DNA of 64,000 nt from Flavisolibacter ginsengisoli DSM 18119 (GTDB lineage Bacteria > Bacteroidota > Bacteroidia > Chitinophagales > Chitinophagaceae): the NCBI RefSeq assembly GCF_900129295.1, contig NZ_FQUU01000004.1:1-64000 (forward strand), read 5' to 3'. The notes below the pieces were generated by a model. It was not told the DNA's origin, did not search any database, and saw only the letters and a program-made list of their open reading frames with translations. Below are positions 60,614 through 64,000 of this stretch, one piece after another (position 1 is the stretch's first letter; each line of letters starts with the position of its first letter). A program made the position numbers and the translations under genes.

Positions 60614-60787
60614 AAGGCAAAGGTAGGCCTCTGGAATAAAAACCTGCAACGGTCAGTTCCCGGATAAGGCAATGAAAACAGCATTCCTGGTATAAATTAT
60701 TGCCAAAAAAACTAATTATAGCTGGCGCTTAAGGACTTAAAACTGAAATCTCTGAATGATAAACAAGATATTAAAGCGGTATTCCCT

Positions 60788-60796
60788 TATTTTTGC
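60788..60796 (+). promoter_or_regulatory. Bacteroidota promoter -7 box for pdhA
   Basis: TATTTTTGC matches TAnnTTTGC. It ends 17 bases before the TTG at 60814. The earlier in-frame TTG at 60793 lies within the box and cannot be the start. Confidence 0.6.
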
Positions 60797-60813
60797 GGCT
60801 CAAAATTGCAGCC

Positions 60814-61809
60814 TTGGCTACTAAATTTTCAAGAGAGACCTACCTGTATTGGTACGAATTAATGCAGCTCATCCGCCAGTTTGAGCTCATGGCAGAAGAA
60901 AAGTATAAGATGGAAGGAAAGATCCGCGGTTTTTTTCATGCCTATGTAGGGCAGGAAGCTATAGCCGCCGGATGCATGACTGCCACGCGACCAGAAGATA
61001 TGTTCATTACTGCTTATCGTGATCATGGTTTGGCTATTGCTAAAGGAATATCAGTTAATTCCTGTATGGCTGAATTGTATGGCAAGTCCACAGGCTGTGC
61101 CAAAGGAAAGGGTGGAAGCATGCACTTTTTTGGCAAGAAGGAGAATTTCTATGGAGGCCATGGTATTGTAGGTGCCCAGATCGGTACAGGTGCCGGACTG
61201 GCCTTCGCAGAGCAATACCGCGGAACAGATAACGTGGTACTGACCTATTTTGGTGATGGAGCTGCCCGCCAGGGTATGTTGCATGAAACCTTTAACCTGG
61301 CCATGTTGTGGAAATTACCAGTGGTATTCATTTGTGAGAACAATAATTACGCAATGGGTACTTCTGTAAGCCGCACCTCTAATATAACTGATATCTATAA
61401 GCTGGCTGATGCGTATGAAATGCCTGCTGATGTTATTGATGGCATGAGTGCCGAAGCCGTTCATGAAGGAGTTTCCAGGGCGGTAAAAAGAGCCAGGGAA
61501 AAAGGCGGCCCCACTTTACTGGAGATCAAAACCTATCGCTATAAGGGTCACTCTATTTCAGACCCACAGAAATACCGGACGAAAGAAGAAGTTGAAGAAT
61601 ATAAGAACCAGGATCCCATCACTGCTTTATTGAAGACCATCTTAGATAATAAACTGGCAACTGAAGAGGAAATCAACCAGATCAATGAACGGGTAAATAA
61701 AGCTGTAGAAGAAAGCGTAAAGTTTGCTGAAGAATCTCCATGGCCATCAGATGATGAAGTGTTGAAAGATGTATACGTTGACCAAAACTATCCGTTTATC
61801 ACGGATTAA
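60814..61809 (+). CDS. pdhA: Pyruvate dehydrogenase E1 component, alpha subunit
   Basis: A 331-aa thiamine-diphosphate enzyme subunit that decarboxylates pyruvate together with E1 beta. Motifs: GFFHAYVGQEAIAAG, FITAYRDHGLAIAKG, KGGSMHFFGKKENFYGGHGIVGAQ, the ThDP motif GDGAARQGMLHETFNLAMLW...ENNNYAMGTS, and the phosphorylation-loop-like YKGHSISDPQKYRTKEEV. No ATG precedes the conserved start; TTG 60814 (ATKFSRETYLYWYELMQLIR) is the best choice. E1 beta is not in the window. It heads an operon with a TPR protein, ribH and a LutA-type protein. Confidence 0.95.
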   Translation: MATKFSRETYLYWYELMQLIRQFELMAEEKYKMEGKIRGFFHAYVGQEAIAAGCMTATRPEDMFITAYRDHGLAIAKGISVNSCMAELYGKSTGCAKGKGGSMHFFGKKENFYGGHGIVGAQIGTGAGLAFAEQYRGTDNVVLTYFGDGAARQGMLHETFNLAMLWKLPVVFICENNNYAMGTSVSRTSNITDIYKLADAYEMPADVIDGMSAEAVHEGVSRAVKRAREKGGPTLLEIKTYRYKGHSISDPQKYRTKEEVEEYKNQDPITALLKTILDNKLATEEEINQINERVNKAVEESVKFAEESPWPSDDEVLKDVYVDQNYPFITD

Positions 61810-61839
61810 TTATTCCACCAAATTAAACAATGAATATTC

Positions 61840-62529
61840 ATGGCTGAAGTTAAACATCCACGCCACCAAGCAGAAAATGAAGAAGTGGTTGAACGGGCTA
61901 AAGATTTCTGGGCTCGATATAATCGTCCCATACTGATGGTATGTGCTGCCATTATTGTGGTAGGAGGCGGATACCTTGCCTATAAATACCTGGTTAAAGC
62001 ACCAAAAGAGAAAAAGGCCGCAGAAGCTATTTTCAAAGCAGAAGAATATTACCGTGCCGATTCACTGAACAAGGCCTTGAAAGGCGATGGACAGTACCCT
62101 GGATTTGAAAAAGTAATAAGCCAATATGGTGGCACTGATGCCGGAAATATGGCAAAGTTCTATGCAGGAACCATTTACCTGAAAACCGGGGATTATGCTA
62201 AAGCAGAAAAATCTTTAAAAGACTTCGATACTGATGCCGAACAGATCAAAGCCCGTTCTTATAAATTACTGGCTGATGCATATGCGGGTGAAGGAAAAAA
62301 TGCAGATGCATTCAGCTATTATAAAAAAGCTGCCCATGAATTTGAAACAGACGAACAAGGTTCTTCAGAGTATTTGTTCCTGGCAGCTTATTTTGCTGAC
62401 CGTGTTTTAAATGATAAGAAACAAGCAATTGACCTGTATAAAGAATTAAAAAAGAAGTTTCCACAAAGTACTTATACCATGGAAGCTGATAAATACCTGG
62501 CACAGGCCGGAGTTTATAATGTGGATTAA
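61840..62529 (+). CDS. TPR protein with one membrane anchor
   Basis: A 229-aa protein. After a charged ~30-residue cytosolic start comes one membrane helix (ILMVCAAIIVVGGGYLAYKYLV, ~32-53). The periplasmic part contains tetratricopeptide-like helices: AGNMAKFYAGTIYLKTGDYA, SYKLLADAYAGEGKNADAFSYYKKA, ADRVLNDKKQAIDLYKELKKKFP. It resembles YfgM-type chaperone-associated proteins. It sits 30 bases after pdhA and 11 before ribH. Confidence 0.85.
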   Translation: MAEVKHPRHQAENEEVVERAKDFWARYNRPILMVCAAIIVVGGGYLAYKYLVKAPKEKKAAEAIFKAEEYYRADSLNKALKGDGQYPGFEKVISQYGGTDAGNMAKFYAGTIYLKTGDYAKAEKSLKDFDTDAEQIKARSYKLLADAYAGEGKNADAFSYYKKAAHEFETDEQGSSEYLFLAAYFADRVLNDKKQAIDLYKELKKKFPQSTYTMEADKYLAQAGVYNVD

Positions 62530-62540
62530 TTGAAATCATA

Positions 62541-63044
62541 ATGGCAGATATTGCTAATAGTAAGCTTTTACAAGAAATTGAGGGCATCCAACAGTTAAAG
62601 GATGCCCTTGTTGTTTTAGTCAAAACTGAATGGAACGCAGCGATTATTGACGAATTGGAAAGTGGTTGCAGGAAGATGTTGGAAGGCTACGGTATTGCTT
62701 CAAAAACTATCGTTGTTCCAGGCGCTATAGAGATACCTTTTGCCATCAAACAATATGCAACCTGTGGCAGCCCTGCAGCAGCAACTGCCTTCATTGCGCT
62801 TGCCTGCGTGATCAGGGGTGGCACACCTCATTTTGATTATGTATGCCAGTCCGTAACTGATGGCATTACCCAATTAAATCTTTTATTGGAAGTACCTGTA
62901 ATTTTTGGTGTACTTACAGTAGATAATGAACAACAGGCAAGGGAAAGGATAGGAGGCATTCATGGTCATAAGGGAGAGGAAGCCGCTGTCACTGCGCTAA
63001 AGATGATGTTATTGAATAAGGAATTTAAGGAAGGAAAACAATAA
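62541..63044 (+). CDS. ribH: 6,7-dimethyl-8-ribityllumazine synthase
   Basis: A 167-aa enzyme making lumazine, the last riboflavin precursor, from a pyrimidinedione and dihydroxybutanone phosphate; family members assemble into pentamers or icosahedra. Motifs: VKTEWNAAIIDELESGC, VVPGAIEIPFAIKQ, ACVIRGGTPHFDYVCQSVTDG (conserved His) and PVIFGVLTVDNEQQARERIGG. The usual HGNKG near the end reads HGHKG. It overlaps functionally with no other rib gene here and is followed after one base by the LutA-type gene. Confidence 0.95.
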   Translation: MADIANSKLLQEIEGIQQLKDALVVLVKTEWNAAIIDELESGCRKMLEGYGIASKTIVVPGAIEIPFAIKQYATCGSPAAATAFIALACVIRGGTPHFDYVCQSVTDGITQLNLLLEVPVIFGVLTVDNEQQARERIGGIHGHKGEEAAVTALKMMLLNKEFKEGKQ

Positions 63045-63045
63045 G

Positions 63046-63765
63046 ATGAATATCCAGCTATTTATTCCCTGTTTTGTTGACCAGCTGTTTCCTGAAACCG
63101 CCTTCAACATGATCAAGGTCCTGGAAAAAGCGGGGTGTAATGTCAGCTACAATACATCCCAAACCTGCTGTGGTCAGCCGGCTTTTAATGCAGGTTTCTG
63201 GGATGATGCACGTGAGGTTTGTACTAAGTTTTTAAACGATTTTGATCCTAACCAAATCATTGTAGCGCCTAGTGCCAGTTGCATTGGCTTTATCCGTAAT
63301 TATTATCCTAAGCTATTTGAAAATTCTTCGCTGCATAATGAAGTAAAAGCTATCGGGCAAAACAGTTTTGAATTGTCTGATTTCCTGGTTAACAAATTGG
63401 GCATTACAAGTTTTGGAGCGTCCTTGCCAGGGAAAGCTACCTATCATGACTCTTGTGCAGGACTTAGAGAATGCGGGATTAAGAACGAACCCCGTTTATT
63501 GCTTTCAAAAGTGAAAGGATTAGAGATAGTTGAAATGGAGGATGTAGAAACCTGTTGTGGTTTCGGGGGAACTTTCGCTGTAAAGTTTGAAGGAATTTCA
63601 ATTGGGATGGCTGAGCAAAAAGTTGAACATGCATTAGCTACCGGTGCCGAATACCTGGTTTCCACTGACCTTTCCTGCCTGATGCATTTGCAGGGATATA
63701 TTGATAACCGGAAACATTCTTTAAAGACCATGCATTTGGCTGATGTATTGGCGCAAGGCTGGTAA
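63046..63765 (+). CDS. LutA-type (Fe-S)-binding protein of lactate oxidation
   Basis: A 239-aa protein with two CCG domains. Repeat 1: FIPCFVDQLFPETAF...TCCGQPAFNAG, ending PSASCIGFIRNYYP. Repeat 2: YHDSCAGLRECGIKNEPRLLL...VETCCGFGGTFAVKF, ending STDLSCLMHLQG. This is the LutA/YkgE pattern; with LutB and LutC it forms an iron-sulphur L-lactate dehydrogenase. Neither partner is next to it here. Being in a pdhA operon fits pyruvate/lactate metabolism. It could also be a stand-alone heterodisulfide-reductase-like subunit. Confidence 0.88.
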   Translation: MNIQLFIPCFVDQLFPETAFNMIKVLEKAGCNVSYNTSQTCCGQPAFNAGFWDDAREVCTKFLNDFDPNQIIVAPSASCIGFIRNYYPKLFENSSLHNEVKAIGQNSFELSDFLVNKLGITSFGASLPGKATYHDSCAGLRECGIKNEPRLLLSKVKGLEIVEMEDVETCCGFGGTFAVKFEGISIGMAEQKVEHALATGAEYLVSTDLSCLMHLQGYIDNRKHSLKTMHLADVLAQGW

Positions 63766-63823
63766 AAACCAGTTGTCGTACCTTATAAAATAAATGATTC
63801 TCAAAGATAATGCAGACTAAATG

Positions 63824-63852
63824 AAGCCGCAAGTTTGTAAAACTTGCGGCTT
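63824..63852. terminator. Strong hairpin between converging genes
   Basis: AAGCCGCAAGTTT (63824-63836) and AAACTTGCGGCTT (63840-63852) are a perfect 13-bp inverted repeat with a GTA loop. The downstream T content is modest on both strands, but its position between converging genes fits a bidirectional terminator. Confidence 0.75.
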
Positions 63853-63876
63853 CGTTATTTATGCTATACCTGGAAA

Positions 63877-64000
63877 TCATTTTGGCATCAGCACTGTATC
63901 TATAACATGGATTACTCCATTACTTTGATTGACATCTGCTATGCTGATCTTTGCTGTATTACCCTTTTCATCTTTTACCCATAGACCTTCTGAATTTTCA
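63877..64000 (-). CDS. Fasciclin-domain protein, C-terminal fragment (cut by the window)
   Basis: The minus-strand frame that enters at the window edge ends KISIADVNQSNGVIHVIDTV then LMPK and a stop. GVIHVIDTVLMP is the standard last strand of a FAS1 domain, nearly identical to those in the 38931 gene. Only about 40 residues are visible; the rest lies beyond 64000. Confidence 0.8.
   Translation of the reverse strand, partial: ENSEGLWVKDEKGNTAKISIADVNQSNGVIHVIDTVLMPK

Noticed and set aside
38931-64000. Tandem or mobile origin of the two fasciclin genes
   Set aside because: They lie 24 kb apart, only 40 residues of the second are visible, and the similarity is limited to the common FAS1 end motif.

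Overview
The window looks like a piece of chromosome from a Bacteroidota bacterium, most likely a member of the Chitinophagaceae. This rests on three large TonB-dependent or SusC-like outer-membrane receptors with N-terminal carboxypeptidase-regulatory-like domains, many short-signal lipoproteins, an otsA-otsB fusion, a heptose guanylyltransferase-phosphatase fusion, a miaB / sigma-54 activator / lptE / secG block, a DUF4199 gene, and the Bacteroidota promoter box TAnnTTTG just upstream of several genes. No rRNA, CRISPR array, intact insertion sequence or plasmid function was seen. The genus call is an inference.

Layout. 1-634 is gene-free and holds a possible degenerate IS21-type end plus small inverted repeats. 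635-8348 carries histidine-degradation genes (hutU, hutI, hutG) interrupted by a lipoprotein and a trehalose synthase-phosphatase. 8345-17104 holds an ABC-F ATPase, a DUF3347 lipoprotein coupled to a TonB-dependent receptor, an M28 peptidase and two paralogous secreted proteins. 17182-27702 carries translation genes (thrS, infC, lepA) around a minus-strand block of exported proteins of mostly unknown role, ending in an OmpA-type protein. 27754-35574 is a minus-strand envelope operon: a degenerate dihydroorotase, a DUF4199 membrane protein, two glycosyltransferases and the genes for GDP-D-glycero-D-manno-heptose (hddA, gmhA, hddC-gmhB). 35675-37643 holds a phosphatidylserine decarboxylase-like gene and a cyanophycinase.

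37952-50805 is the accessory part: two tRNA-Pro genes, a fasciclin lipoprotein, a TonB receptor, trmH, a small GIY-YIG nuclease, a GMC oxidoreductase, a sugar isomerase-like gene, broken gene pieces, and most of the repeats. The most unusual signal is a family of tRNA-Pro-derived repeats (38.6-44.3 kb) in which the D-arm, the T-arm or both are replaced by short GC-rich palindromes of the form TCCCGCC-loop-GGCGGGA. Within it, a GIY-YIG gene sits between an intact tRNA-Pro(GGG) and an altered copy of it, as a 352-bp unit bounded by 51-bp perfect direct repeats.

50806-57530 is an envelope, secretion and tRNA-modification block on the minus strand (miaB, sigma-54 activator, lptE, a TPR-like protein, secG, mltG, yihY). 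57693-63765 holds another outer-membrane receptor, a small conserved protein, and an operon of pdhA, a TPR protein, ribH and a LutA-type Fe-S protein. The window ends inside a second fasciclin-domain gene on the minus strand.
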